The position numbers were made by a program, and so were the translations under genes. DNA of 64,000 nt. It comes from Isoetes taiwanensis (Eukaryota; Streptophyta; Lycopodiopsida; Isoetales; Isoetaceae). The DNA lies in the NCBI GenBank assembly GCA_021234155.1, contig JAJEKV010000206.1:1056001-1120000 (forward strand), written 5' to 3'. A model generated the notes under the pieces. It worked only from the letters and a program-made list of their open reading frames with translations. It was not told the origin of the DNA and did not search any database. This document shows, in pieces, positions 23,641 through 35,348 of this stretch (position 1 is its first letter; each line of letters opens with the position of its first letter).

Positions 23641-25443
23641 GTCTTCACCCAGGCCCTCACCCAGGCAGGATTCAGACCCCGGCACTCAACCATTGACCAC
23701 ATCTTCATGTTGCGAACTCTGATTGAAGACAGCAGGAACCGCCGCCAGGATCTATATTGTTGTTTTGTGGATTTTGCGAAGGCGTTTGACACTGTGCCTC
23801 GGGAAAAACTATGGGCAAGATTACCTTGGTTGGGGGTTCCTGTAGATTTGCGAGAATGCGATTAGCCGAGCTATATATGAAAGATGCTCGGGTAGGTTGC
23901 AGCAGACAAGCCAACCATTTGATAGTAGTATCGGGGTTCGTCAGGGATGCCCTCTCTCCCCAACATTATTTGGGCTTTACATTGATCAATTGGAGAGCTG
24001 GCTTTGGCGATAATGGGGCGATGGAGCTCACCTTCTCTATCGGATCATCGAGCCGGTTAATATATGCTGATGATGTGGACCTCCTAGCTTACACACCAGC
24101 GGACATACAGCGACATCTCGATGCCACGGACACATACATGGCGGCCCGATATGCGCGTCAACCTGGCCAAGACTAAGGTGGTTTTTTCATATCATCTTCA
24201 CGTCGTCCGAGGGTCCCCTCCTTGATTACCAAGGCGGAATGTGGAAGTTGCATCCACATACAAGTATTTGGGAGTAGAGTTTCCTTCTACTATGCCTTTG
24301 GGACACATCCATACGGCTCACAGTGTGGCAGTGGAAGACACTATATGCAATGCAAAACAATAGTCATAGAGCGGAGTTGTATGATTGGGCCCATCAGTCA
24401 CACCTTTCAAGGTCTTAGTAGAGCCCTGTCCTTTTATATGGGGTGGAAGTATGGGGCCCGGTAGTATCACTTGCTACTTGGAATGACTTGGAGCAGGTCC
24501 GAGAAAGCCTTCTTAGTAATACGAGCACTAGGGGGTGAAGTCCACGGTCCCATATCAAATTCTCTGCAGAGAGGCGGATTCTTGCCTCTTCGGAGGGCAG
24601 CCCTTGATCGCCACATTGTCTATTTTGAGAAAGTGGCCAATATGGACGATGCTCGTCTCCTAACCTAGCTTATATCATGGCAATGGGGCTGCAGCGCCTC
24701 AAGGGCTTTGGAGGGAAAAGAGAGCTCAATGGTTGGCTAGATGGAATGTGCAAAGAGCGAGGTGCATACATATGCAAACAGAGGCGGTCGCCATAGCTTG
24801 AGGCAATATCTTGGACGCTTGCTTCCTCGGCAAGCTTTGGGATGCCAATGCCCTTGAACATGTCAAGGCGACACACTATCGGTACGCCACATAAATCCCA
24901 CATTGGAGCGAGGCCCGCAATGCTACCGCGTACCCACTTGCCCATGAAAAGGCGCGGACTCATTGCCTCCATTCGCGCGGGGCACATCATCTTGAATTGA
25001 GGCAGGGCAGATGGATTGGTGAGCCACGCCGGGGCGAGCTCATCAATCTTTGCCAAATGGGAGCCATTGAGGATGAATCTCATACCCTTCAAAGTTGCCC
25101 AGCATATGATCAAATTTGGACGCGCTATGCTGAGTTGGTCAGGCCTGGCCAGCCATTACATGTGACATTGAGCCGCGACATCCGTGCAGGTCTTTGGGAT
25201 CATACCTTCAGGAGGTTATAGACATGCGAGATCAGCTATGTCCTCGGGCACACACTTGACATGTATATATACATTGATGTATACTTGTACAGTTTGACAG
25301 TATTCTCGGTTTTTCCCTCGAAAACCCTTCGGGGCGGGGGTTTTTTAACCCGGACAGTAATAAGTTTGCTGCGCTCCTTGTGGGTCCCATAGGCCGATTG
25401 GCCTCAGTGGACGATAAAAAATCATTCTCATTCTCATTCTTAA
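23640..25443 (+). pseudogene. 5'-truncated LINE (non-LTR retrotransposon)
   Basis: The sequence enters the reverse transcriptase at QAGFRPRHSTIDHIFMLRTL (about 23665), then CCFVDFAKAFDTVPREKLWA, GVRQGCPLSPTLFGLYIDQL (about 23935-24000) and the catalytic RLIYADDVDLLAY (about 24054-24090). These lie in different frames, so there are several frameshifts. The C-terminal region has RGLIASIRAGHI and a cysteine/histidine motif, CQMGAIEDESHTLQSCPAYD (about 25050-25115). The 3' end carries TTTTTCCCTCGAAAACCC and finishes with TCATTCTCATTCTCATTCTT at about 25423-25442, a short tandem tail of the kind some LINEs have instead of poly(A). The endonuclease and start of ORF2 are missing. It sits directly against the broken copia pol. 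Confidence 0.82.
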
Positions 25444-27203
25444 AATCGCATTGATAACAAATTCCAAGGTCGGGGTTGACATGAAGATATCGGAGGAGTT
25501 TCTTTAAGGCGAGCCAATGCTCAGGGTGAGGATGCTCCAGAAATTGATTCAGGGATTGTGATGTATTAAAGTTCGTTTTCTTCTTTTCAAAACATGCAAA
25601 TCTATCTGCATTTTAAAGGGGGGCAAAAATCGGCTGAAGAGTAGAAGATGCTCGGAATCTGGACGCTAACAATAGGCATCCTAAAATCTTTTAGCATGTC
25701 ATTAAATTACACTTTGAGGGTTGTCTTTTGATTTGTCGCATCCATTTTGATTCCTGTTTATCCAGCTTATTCCTGTTAATACTTGCCCATTTCCAGATGA
25801 GGGGTGCGGTTAATAACATTATGTTTCAGTAGAGGCATATGCTTTCCAAATATGCTTTCTCAGAGGGGTTGTAAATGAGCAGAATGCTGCAGGAGAGTTA
25901 CTGTGAAAATATACACAGTTGGACTCATCTTTAATAGAAACTTTGATGATCTACTGCAATTAAGTCAAGCCTCATGTACCCTCTTTGAAAAGATGTTTTT
26001 CTTCTCTTTGCCTAAATCATATATTAATGGCACCTTCTTTTGCTGCTTGAATAATAGGTGCTTTTGCAGATCAGTATTCTTATGAGCTTGGACAGCTGAT
26101 TGAAAAGCATTGGTAGTATGCAGATGGAATCGTTGAGTCTTTGAGATTTTTTCAATCGGGCTTTTATAGAGTGTTCTTGGTTTTCAACGCTGTGTTGGTG
26201 TATTGCAGGCTGTTTTGAAGTGCATTGAGCTTGAAAAGAGGTTTGTCAAATATTTGCCCTATTGCTCTTTATTTGTTTCAAGTTGTATTTCATGTTGCAT
26301 ATAATGGCTCTTTCTTCATAATAGTGTCAAGAACATATGCATTAGTGAAAAAGGGACTCATATAGCATTTCCATTTATTTTCCATTTCTGCTACAAGAAT
26401 CTGACTCAATGCTAAGGTTTAATTCTTTTTGCAGATTCATTTCTCGATCTTCGATTGTGGCTCCATTATGTGCAAGAGAAACTTGATTTTGTCTACAAAG
26501 CTTTTACAATGTGGTCTTTTGTAGTGCAGTTGACATCTCCTAACAAGCTACAAATTTTTGCTCAATTGCTAGACTACTTTCTATTCTCTTTTTTCAGATA
26601 TGTTACTTTTGCATGTAAACAATCTTCTTCCACATGTTCATATCCAAGGTAGAAAGTCGTGCAGATTATGCTCAGAAATATTTTGACATTATTTTTTAAA
26701 TCTTTTGACATTATGTTTTTATTATGCAGCATGCAGAAACATACAGATCAAGGTGGTGTATGATGTTCTATCTGAACTTTGAGTAAGGTGATTACTAGCA
26801 GTTCAAATTCTAGATAGATAGTAAAAGCTAGATATGAATGATTCAATGGAGATTAAGGCGAGCATACATGGGTTGAATATATGGAAGTGAGTAGGTAGAA
26901 TATAGCTCCAAAACATTATTGAACATTATAATTGTGACAGCTTTCCTTTGATTTTTAAGGTTGATTCTTTAATGCTCTGGCACTATCAAAATTTTACTTC
27001 TGCTAATCTTAACTAACATGCATGTCAAATGAATGGCAACATTCATCCAAATGTGCATCATAACTTCACCGCAAGCACATCGTGATGCTTTATGGATTAG
27101 AATCTTTGAATATATACACAACGTTCATAAATTATTTACTCCCTGTAAAAATGCCTTTGGAGAAAAGAAATAATTCATGTTTCAAGGCCAAAATTTCTTA
27201 GAG
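25444..27203. other. No confident gene; possible exon relics
   Basis: Several short plus-strand pieces follow acceptor-like CTTTTGCAG ends. At about 26060-26115 one reads DQYSYELGQLIEKHW and then a stop. At 26210-26240 another reads AVLKCIELEKR before GTTTG. Others lie near 26434-26510. They look like remnants of a spliced gene, but I cannot name a family and the pieces are too short to join with confidence. Confidence 0.3.
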
Positions 27204-27726
27204 CACATAATAACCAACACATAACAACCATTGACATTAACAACCAACACATAACTACCATTGACATTAATTAACACAACCATTGGGTCCAACACATTTA
27301 AATTAAAATCCCCCTTAAACCCCCTTTGGTTTGGGTGCATATTCACACGGGGGGTGACGTAGGGCAGCGAGAGCCCTCATAATTATATTTTGCACGTACG
27401 AAATCAACACCATATAGTATTCCGCTTGAAATCTTATAGTATTGTGTGAATCTTGTTATACAGTATAGCAAATTTTGTACTTGCATACCCCACAAACGAG
27501 GAACTTTACGTACGGTGTAGATTAAGGAATAAGGGGTGAATATGCCTATCCAACAGCTCTCGTTGCCCAGAGTCACCCCCCGTGTGAATATGCACCCAAA
27601 CCAAAGGGGGTTTAAGGGGGATTTTAATTTAAATGTGTTGGACCCAATGGTTGTGTTAATTAATGTCAATGGTAGTTATGTGTTGGTTGTTAATGTCAAT
27701 GGTTGTTATGTGTTGGTTATTATGTG
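27204..27726. repeat. 155-bp inverted repeat with 213-bp loop
   Basis: The left arm 27204-27358 and the right arm 27572-27726 are inverted copies of each other with no mismatch that I could find, and would fold into a long hairpin. The outer arms contain repeats of CAACACATAAC(A/T)ACCATTGACATTAA. The inner ends read CACGGGGGGTGAC/GTCACCCCCCGTG. The loop contains GGGCAGCGAGAGCCC, itself a small hairpin. No coding capacity. The arms' identity points to recent origin. Confidence 0.8.
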
Positions 27727-28149
27727 TTGGGGAATTTAATTTTTATATGTTGGATGTTAATGGTTTGTGCTGCAAAAAAAAAAAAATTTGGCCCCTTCGG
27801 GGCCTTAGGGACGTCCCCCCTCCCCCCCCCCGGTGTGACAAAAATTTTAGAATTCAAACCAGAAAAAAAAACTAGAATTCATTTGAGGCTTTCATCACCT
27901 GTAGCTTTTGAATTTCATCACAATAAAACAAATAGAACATAAGTAAAAGTTACCATAAAGATAGAGCAGATTGATCCCATTATTCTGAAAGTCATAAAGT
28001 TTGCAACACCCATACACAAACATTTTTCAACTGGAATTTAACAGCAGCCTTTAGCCTCCAACATATAAAAATTAAATCCCCCAACACATAACAACCAACA
28101 CATAACAACCACTGACATTAACAACCAACACATAACAACCATTGACATT
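27664..28149. repeat. Second inverted repeat sharing the 27.7-kb arm
   Basis: 28058-28149 is an inverted copy of about 27664-27753 (shared CCAACATATAAAAATTAAAT, ACAACCAACACATAACAACC). The arm at 27.7 kb can therefore pair to the left or to the right. Between the arms lie GGCCCCTTCGGGGCC (27790-27804) and a C-rich run. A MITE-like element or a partial duplication of the left hairpin would explain it. Confidence 0.65.
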
Positions 28150-28496
28150 CTTGTGGGTGTCCATGGATTCTTGTGGTGAGAAACCAAAGTGGGAAACTTT
28201 TCTGCTTGTTAGCACAAGGATCTAGAAGCCTTGGAATTTGCTTAATACCTGCCTCAAAATCTAAAAATGCATAGTAATAATTTTGTACGCATTGTAGATA
28301 TAAGGAATGATCTACAAAACAAATGTCAAATTCTTCAACAAGCTGAAGTAGATCTTCAACCAACTGATATAGAAGAAACAAATTTAAGTTCCCAATATGC
28401 TGGCCGAGGGACTAATCCAAGGTCGAATACCATGCTTCCATTACATAAATATAAAAAGTAACACAATACAAACCACTGCAAATTCAAAGCCTTCAC
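28150..28496. other. No recognised feature
   Basis: Nothing was recognised between the inverted repeats and the 3' end of the minus-strand transposase-like gene. It may hold the 3' UTR of that gene. Confidence 0.4.
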
Positions 28497-31400
28497 CTAA
28501 TCCAAGGCATCCACCATTTCAGGAAAACTTCCTAGCAACATCTCATGCACATCATCAGACAATGCAAAAGCTGCACTAGCACTTTTAACCCTGTGATTTA
28601 TCTTCTTCATGGGAAATTTAGCTCCAATAACAGACTCTACTAGTACCAATACTTCTCTATCATCCAACAGCTTATATTTGTTATGGCAACTTGGCAATTT
28701 CAGATAATAGTAAGCTGATATGACTGTGTCACCTGCATGATGCTTATTCTTGTAAGCATCAATGATCGTTTGATCCAATACATGCTTTTCTCTAGTGCAA
28801 GCAAAAACATAGTATGGCACATCTTCCTCACCAGGAAGAGCAAAAGAAGAAAAATTATCACCAAACTGTATCACATCATGTAATTCCTCTACCTCATTTG
28901 CAAACATTGCAGTTTCTGATTCCAATTCTGTACCTTCAGCATGTGCGCATGGGACTAGCTTCTTCAATGTCCACTTTCCACAGTGTTGAATAGACTCACA
29001 TGCCTGCCATTCAAAGTTTATGCAGGCACTGTAAAAACAAGATAGTGGTCTAACCATCAGTAAGGTTGGGCCCTCCGGACTTATGGAAGATACACAGTGC
29101 CAGCTTTGGACACCAGGAAGGGGTTGCACATCAAATGGCTTTGACCTGTCAATCTCAGCCTCCTTCACTTCCCAATACACTCTACGAACTTGAGATTTCT
29201 TGTTTCTCAAAACAACACAGGCATCATGAGCATCCTTTATTTCAATCCCATGCTCTCTTCTTTGCTCACTGGCCAAGAGTTGCTTGGCCTTGGCAGCCTC
29301 TCCATCATGTTCCCCTTCCCATGCCCCCGATTGAAGAAATTCCATTGTACACCGAATGCCATCGCGACAATGATACTGCATATGAAGTAGAATGATCTTC
29401 GGATTTGAACCGAAAGCGGCACAACCATCGACCACCGCGAGATGATACCGCATGTGAGATCCTCCATTCTCTTTCAACCTTTGAAGATGAAGTTGAAATG
29501 CATGTTGTACAAAATGTGTGTCATGACTTCTATCATCGAAAAACATATAAGTGAGCAGTCTTACGCAACTTACCATTTACCTTGAAGAGAGTGATGTGTA
29601 CCAAAATAGTGATCCGGGGTGCATTCCAATGTTCGGACCGCACTTCTTTGAAGGGCTGCAATGTGTAATTTTCTGCAAAGTCTACTACTGATATCACAGA
29701 ATCATCTCTTAGAGTCTGAATGCTTCTCCTAAATTCCTTGCTCTACCAAAAGTTGTGATGCACAAACTTTTTCATGTGATCAAACATGGTAGATAGCATG
29801 AAAGGAACATCTGTTTGCTTCTCCACCAATCTTAGTCTTCTAGAAGTGCCCTTCCTTGACTTCTCGTCCATATAACAGTAAGCCTGCCATTTAACATCAT
29901 CTTCATTATTCTGATCAGTCTCTTTTGGACATAAGGGAATCTTTTGCTTACCACATTTTTCACAATCCCCCCTTATGCACTTCAGATTGTGCCACTCTTC
30001 CCTTTCCTCTTTTTGGCAAACCATTTCTCTCCAAAGAGTGCTAACATTACAAAATATAAGCTTTTGTGCCTGACAAACTCCATCATGTGTACCAACAGCA
30101 CATACATCACAATTGCAACTGCAATTTATGTGAAACTTCAGCCTCATAGAGTTGAAAGCTTTTCTGAAATTCTCTGCTTGTTCATGCTTGACACAACGGC
30201 AAGTGTTTCTCTCCTTCAATTTCCTTATGCAACTTGGTTTCAGGTATTCGAACATTCTAATACCAACATCTGCATCTGGATTCTCCTCCACAAAGTGCTC
30301 ATACAATTTCGACCTTGCAAAAGAAAATAGGTAAGTTGGAGAAGATTGCATTGAATACCTTACATATCCAAATTACATAAGTAAGAAATACTATGTATAC
30401 CAGTACATATCAGTTGTACATGTAAAAAGATTTGATTGAATCTATACATATTCAGTACATATGTACAGTAGATTATGTATAGTATCAATTTATAGCACAT
30501 TTAATCGTACATCCTTACACTATGTACATATATATCACATAATATACATGAAATACTTCCAAGAGCAAGTAGATGACCCCATAAACCTCATTTACATGTA
30601 TAATACAGTAAGCAAAACAGACAAAAAAGGCTACATCAAAGCAAGTAAATTAAGATTGGCAAAGGAGTTCACTTCTGGCACATTTAATCTTACATCCTTA
30701 CACTATGTACATATATATCACATAATATACATGAAATACTTCCAAGAGCAAGTAGATGACCCCATAAACCTCATTTACATGTATACTACATTAAGCAAAC
30801 CAGACAGAAAAGGCTACATCAAAGCAAGTAAACTAAAATTGGTAGAGGAGTTCACATATGTGCATGAAAATATACATGAAAACTAAAAAGAAACTGAAAT
30901 GTAATAGTTTCTTTGACAAAAGCTTTAATACCTGAGGAATCAAGATACTGGATTGCCTCGCTTCTTTTTTTCCTCACATCCATGTACTTTGGTGAAACCT
31001 TGGTGTTGTTAAGCCAGAACTGGATGACTTTTAGCTTGGTTTCTTCATCTCCTTTCTGCCTGCTAATGCCCAAATGTTTGAACCAGCAATTGCCATTCTC
31101 TTTCTTCTGCAAGCAGCATATGAAAGATTTCGGGGATGGCATTTGAGCATCTTGCAAGCAATTCCCTTTTGCTTCAAATCACCATTTTTCCCCACAACCA
31201 TTGATAAAACTGAATGCTTGGCAGCCAATTTATCACCACTATTAGAGCATTTTACCTCTTCCAATCCATCTTTAAGGTTTTCTAAAATTGCATGCTTGAC
31301 CACTGCTTGTGAAGGCAACCCAATCACAGGTTCAAAAAACTCCAATAGCCTGTGATCTTGCAAGAATCTAGAAGCAAATAAGTACCTTTGATTAGGAGCC

Positions 31401-31654
31401 AGAGATTCAGCTTCTTTTCTCATAACAGTAACAGCATTTTGCACACTGGTCCTTATTTTTTTGGTAACATACCTTGAGGATGTACTACCCTTTTCAAATT
31501 TGCTATCATGCTCTGCCATCTTCTTTTTCCCTTTCTCATCTCTCCCACTTTCGAAATTACTGCATGCCACCTGTTGTTTACTCTTCACAATTTTGAATTT
31601 ACCAGATGCCATCTGGTATTTGCCACATTCAGTTTCAAAATCACCAGATTGCAT
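28497..31654 (-). pseudogene. Transposase-like gene of an unassigned family, copy 1
   Basis: A minus-strand spliced gene. Exon 1 (31654 to about 30932) has KKIRTSVQNAVTVMRKEAES and WLNNTKVSPKYMDVRKKRSE, with a frameshift near 31110, and ends at a CTCAG|GTATT donor. After a 618-bp intron (acceptor near 30314) comes 30313-29743, a cysteine-rich region: NCSCNCDVCAVG, then CIRGDCEKCGKQKIPLCPKE and VKWQAYCYMDE. A stop at the end of this frame precedes VISVVDFAENYT (about 29700-29660). Then 29576-28497 (359 codons, open) carries RYHLAVVDGCAAFGSNPKII and WEGEHDGEAAKAKQLLA, followed by a long C-terminal domain. The order Cys-rich block, DFAEN, VVDGCAA, (G)KGEHDG is shared with copy 2 at 48.8-52.1 kb. 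I think it is a DDE-type transposase family, possibly domesticated, but cannot name the superfamily. The DFAEN and DGCAA acidic residues are candidate catalytic sites. Confidence 0.55.
30497..30862. repeat. 183-bp tandem duplication in the intron of copy 1
   Basis: Two copies start near 30500 and 30683, sharing CATCCTTACACTATGTACAT and ACTTCCAAGAGCAAGTAGAT with few differences. The unit is 61 codons long and both copies read without a stop on the plus strand (MKYFQEQVDDPINLIYMY). However, the region lies inside the predicted intron of the minus-strand gene, so the open frame may be incidental. Confidence 0.75.
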
Positions 31655-32615
31655 GTTTTCCTGATCCTGGAGATTTGGGAATTTTCTTGGAAGGAAATTT
31701 TTCTGGAGGAAATTTTCCTGGAGGAAATTGGAGGGAGGAATTTCCTCCAGGAGTTTCGCATCAATCGCCGGCCTCTACTCGTCATAATTACAAACAAACG
31801 GGAATTTTGCCCCTTTTTAAATATATAAGACAAAATTTATACATGAAATAAGTACATTTAAAATTCAGCAACCCGTTCAAAAGTTTACATGAATTGCCCC
31901 CTAATGTATGACACCCTAACGTGCTTTTACCCTAATTAGACTCTAATTTAATCAACAAAGGTCGGACAACCATTACAACTATGTAGATCAGACCCAGTCA
32001 AACTGAACTTGCCAATTCAAAGAAAACTAAGGTGAATTCCCATCAAATTGAGCTATATTTCGTTGAGAATACACTTCAATGAAAATTTTAAAGTCTGCCC
32101 ACTCATAGTGTACTCGAAAAATGCCTGAAGGAGCAATGGAGCTTGATCCCACAAATTCTTTCAACCAAGAATTGGTAATTTCAACTTCAAATTCAACCAT
32201 ACTAGGAACAAAGGTGTATTCAGGAGTAAAGAGATTTTGGAAAAACTTGTTGGGTGATCAATGAATTCCAAAGATCAGTAGTGGAGCCCTTCAAAAAGCC
32301 GTAGGCAATTCTTGTTTTCTCCCTGATGATTGTGAAAATTTCTGTTTCCATAAGAGGATCAATCCTCGAGGAGGAATGTAATGCTGACCCTCTACAAGGG
32401 CAGCAGAATTAGATTTGAAATTGGATCAACCAGAGGAATTTCCAGCACTTTCATACCAAGAAGAGAGAAATTTGAATAGGACAAAATTTTCAAGAAAATA
32501 GGCGCTCATATTTTTTATTGTTGGTCCCATCATCATCATCATAGTACGCATGTTCCTATCCTACACTTTCGATTGTCTATATTCTAATTCCTTTTATGCA
32601 GCTTGCGTATATATT
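31655..32615. other. No gene; short purine-rich repeat
   Basis: No gene is supported. At about 31675-31755 the phrase GGAAATTTTTCTGGAGGAAA is repeated imperfectly three times, probably close to the 5' end of the transposase-like gene. A second possible exon acceptor (TTTTATGCAG, 32592-32601) precedes the O-methyltransferase fragment. Confidence 0.4.
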
Positions 32616-32618
32616 TGA

Positions 32619-33002
32619 AGTGAGATCGTGTCCAAAGAAGCCCCAGATGGATTAATGTCAGCACAGGATATCCAGAAATGCATGGCTCACACAAACAGAG
32701 ATGCCACAGAATTGGACAGATTTCTTAGACATTTATCCTGCTTTGGGGATTTCGCAGAGATGGCTATGGAGAAGGATGGCAGAAAACAGAGATTCTATGC
32801 CCTCAATTCCATGTACAAATACTTGCTAAATGACATCGCCATTGCTTCCCTTGCACCTCTGCTACTGCTCCGTCATGATCCAGAATACTCCCTTCCGATG
32901 CATTACCTTCACGAATTTGTCATTAGAAATAAACATTCCCATGGTGGAACCCTGGATCTGGCCACTAGAAATATTGGGCAAACAGGATCCTCATGTGTGT
33001 GA
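32619..33002 (+). pseudogene. Plant O-methyltransferase (COMT-like) N-terminal fragment
   Basis: The frame reads SEIVSKEAPDGLMSAQDIQ, ELDRFLRHLSCFGDFAEMAM, GRKQRFYALNSMYKYLL and IASLAPLLLLRHDPEYSLPM. This is the dimerisation domain of class I plant small-molecule O-methyltransferases of the caffeate/flavonoid type, with the typical D.(L/F)LR.L...., (R).Y.L....KYL and SLAPLLLL landmarks. The frame has an in-frame stop at 32616-32618, so an exon boundary or truncation lies there. It ends at 33000-33002. The SAM-binding catalytic domain (about 240 more residues in a normal enzyme) does not follow within the next kilobases. I judge it a gene fragment, perhaps carried by a transposon, rather than a working gene. 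Confidence 0.65.
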
Positions 33003-33821
33003 ATCGGTGCTTTATGGTGTAAAAGTGCATTTAGGGTTATTGTTTTATGTGGGTTTTGTATTTTATGTTGTAGTTAAACATTTGGCGGAATGCTTGATCT
33101 GTAGGAAGGAACAAAAAAATGGGCAGGCCCTTCATGCCTATTGTTCCAGCTGATAGTCTTCCCACTGCTCAAGTAGCAGCTATTGCTAACAAAGATAGTC
33201 GAGAATGTTGCACAAATGGTAAGCTCAAAAGGCAAGTATACTTTGTTTCTAATTCTTTTCATCTCAAACAATTTCTGTCTTTTACTCCAAGCAAAGCAAA
33301 TGGGTAGAGTTATATCCTAGCATAATATTAAGAACAGTTACTTTAGAAATGGCATCCCAGGAAACAGGGATGGAGCGCTGTAGTTGGTAGGCATGTTGAA
33401 GTTTTGTATTGGTATATATGTTGTTAACAACCAGTATGGGAGATGTATGCAGAGCTTTATACATTATCACCATTTGTTAACAACCAATATGGCAAATATA
33501 TGCACAGTTTTAGACATTATCACCATCGCTTCATATGAGAAAACTGTACTTTCTGAGATACTGAAAATAGAGAACAACCAGATAAAATACTGCCTTTGTT
33601 CAATTGCCAAAGACTATAGTAGTTGACCTTTGGTCGATCCATCCCCTTATTATTTTCCAATTACATGCTGCTTTTTTAAAGCTTGAACTTAAACAACATA
33701 TTCATTTTCATATCCATTCTTTATCTTGGTGTCCCAAACTATCTTTCCAAGGAGCCTATGCAGAGTCACGGATCTTGAAATGCTAGAGGATTGTGAGGGT
33801 AATTGATGTGTAGGGGAATGG
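33003..33821. other. No recognised gene
   Basis: A plus frame at 33119-33221 (MGRPFMPIVPADSLPTAQVA) ends before GGTAAGC, a donor-like site, and could be an exon, but I recognise nothing in it. A near repeat of TTAACAACCA(G/A)TATGG...ATTATCACCAT occurs at about 33424 and 33478. Confidence 0.35.
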
Positions 33822-33896
33822 AACAGGGGGCCCCTTTCCGATTTGGAAGGGGGCCCCGCGACCGGCCCCTTCCAAACCGGAAAGGGGAACCCTGTT
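33822..33896. repeat. GC-rich hairpin
   Basis: Arms of roughly 30 nt pair with few mismatches: CCCCTTTCCGATTTGGAAGG on the left against CCTTCCAAACCGGAAAGGGG on the right, extended outward by AACAGGG/CCCTGTT. The loop is GC-rich (GCCCCGCGACC). The sequence is far more GC-rich than its surroundings. It could be an element terminus or a cruciform-forming repeat. Confidence 0.75.
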
Positions 33897-34135
33897 ACAT
33901 TCTTCGACAACACGGAGTTGGGAAGCCATTTTGATCGCCCTTTTGTTGCCTTCGTCCTTATCTCGAGCTCCACTATAGCGGTGCCCTTAATAGCAAGCCG
34001 ACACTCTGCTAGGTAAAAGCCGCCAAGGCATTTTGTTGTTTGTACATGGCATTTTTCACATGCATGCAGAGGATTTCTTTACATGAAGAGGATTTCTTGT
34101 CAAGGTTTTGCTGGATTTTTTGGGCAAGAAATGGA
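33897..34135. other. No recognised feature
   Basis: Nothing recognised. Confidence 0.4.
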
Positions 34136-34222
34136 AAAAACAGAGGATTTTTTCGCATTAACAGGGAGTTTTTGTAGGCAAAAGAGGATTTTTTGCATTA
34201 ACAAGGAGTTTTTGTAGGCAGA
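34136..34222 (+). repeat. Tandem duplication of about 45 bp
   Basis: AGAGGATTTTTT(C)GCATTAACA followed by (G/A)GGAGTTTTTGTAGGCA occurs twice head to tail. Shorter AGAGGATTTCTT pieces precede it (34070-34100). Confidence 0.65.
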
Positions 34223-35348
34223 AATAGGGGACTTTTGTGCAACGGGCTTAGAGAAGAAAAAATGAAGAAGAAGACCATTTTTAAGGAAAACTTGTAGTTA
34301 TGGAGGAGAAGAACTGGAGCAAACCCTGCTTGAGAAGAGCAAAGAAACGACATGTTTGCTTGCAAAGAAGTAGAAGGTATTTGGAGGCAGTGGACAAGTG
34401 AGTTGTATAAATTATTATTCATGCATGCCAAGATAGCATTTCTAATTCTGCGTCCATGTTTCAGGCAAGATCGGTCAAAGGCTGCTAATTCCGGTGGATT
34501 GATTCGAAATAAGATCAAGAACAGGGAAAAGTAGGGGAGCAAAATCAGATGAGACTTTTCCGTTTGATTTGTGCAAGACAGATCTCTGTTTGGGCTATTC
34601 AACTTCAATCCTCTTGTTAAACTGAATTCATGTCAGATCTTTTTGGTTTTCTTCTGGTTGTTAAGGAAAAAACAAGGGAATGACCTGTTAACCTGCAAAA
34701 ATTGTTGTTGTCAGAATTTGGAGGCCCAACTTCCATTCCGAAATAGAAAGGATGCCACATGGCATCACCAAATTTACTCTCAACAAAAAATGGCTACCCA
34801 ACTTCCGTGTTGTTTGATAAATAGGGCTTGGAAGCAAGAACATCCTCAGTTCTTTCTTCCTACTAAGATGTTTTAACTGTTGCAGTTAGACTTTGATGTA
34901 CATACATGCATGGATAGTAATTGCGAAAATCTTTTCAACCTTTTAGTTATTGCTCATCAGGGTGTTTGGGCTAGTGTAACACACTAGTTCTTGCAACTAT
35001 ACGTCTCGAGTTTGAGATTGCCCAGAATTGCACTCTAAACTGTTGGGTATCAAAACCCACAGACGTAATGTAAAGTGGTTGGGGGCAGGGCTCAACTGAG
35101 CAATGTAGTATGGTGTGTGATCACATGTTCAGTTGGATGCTGCCTAGTGGTGTGACGTTAAAATACTATTTATCTATCTATCTAATTAGACATTTCACAA
35201 AAGTAGCTTAGTGAGACTCTGAAGCAGATCCTGTGTAAAGTATACTATTGAGATATTTTGGATTCTCCTACGCATGAGACATTTTGGATTCTCAATATGT
35301 TGCCATTGTATTCGGCGGCGAAATACTATAATGCCAATTGCATAAGAT
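34223..35348. other. No recognised gene
   Basis: No gene is supported. Short open frames on both strands show no family resemblance. Confidence 0.45.

Noticed and set aside
24670-25113. 147-codon minus-strand open frame
   Set aside because: It is the antisense of the LINE C-terminal region, whose plus-strand motifs (RGLIASIRAGHI and the Cys/His motif) are clear.
27790-27804. GGCCCCTTCGGGGCC as a transcription terminator hairpin
   Set aside because: Intrinsic terminators do not apply to plant nuclear genes. The hairpin belongs to the inverted-repeat complex.
30461-30886. 141-codon plus-strand open frame
   Set aside because: Produced by a 183-bp tandem duplication inside the predicted intron of a minus-strand gene. 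It is kept as a repeat and a finding, not as a gene.
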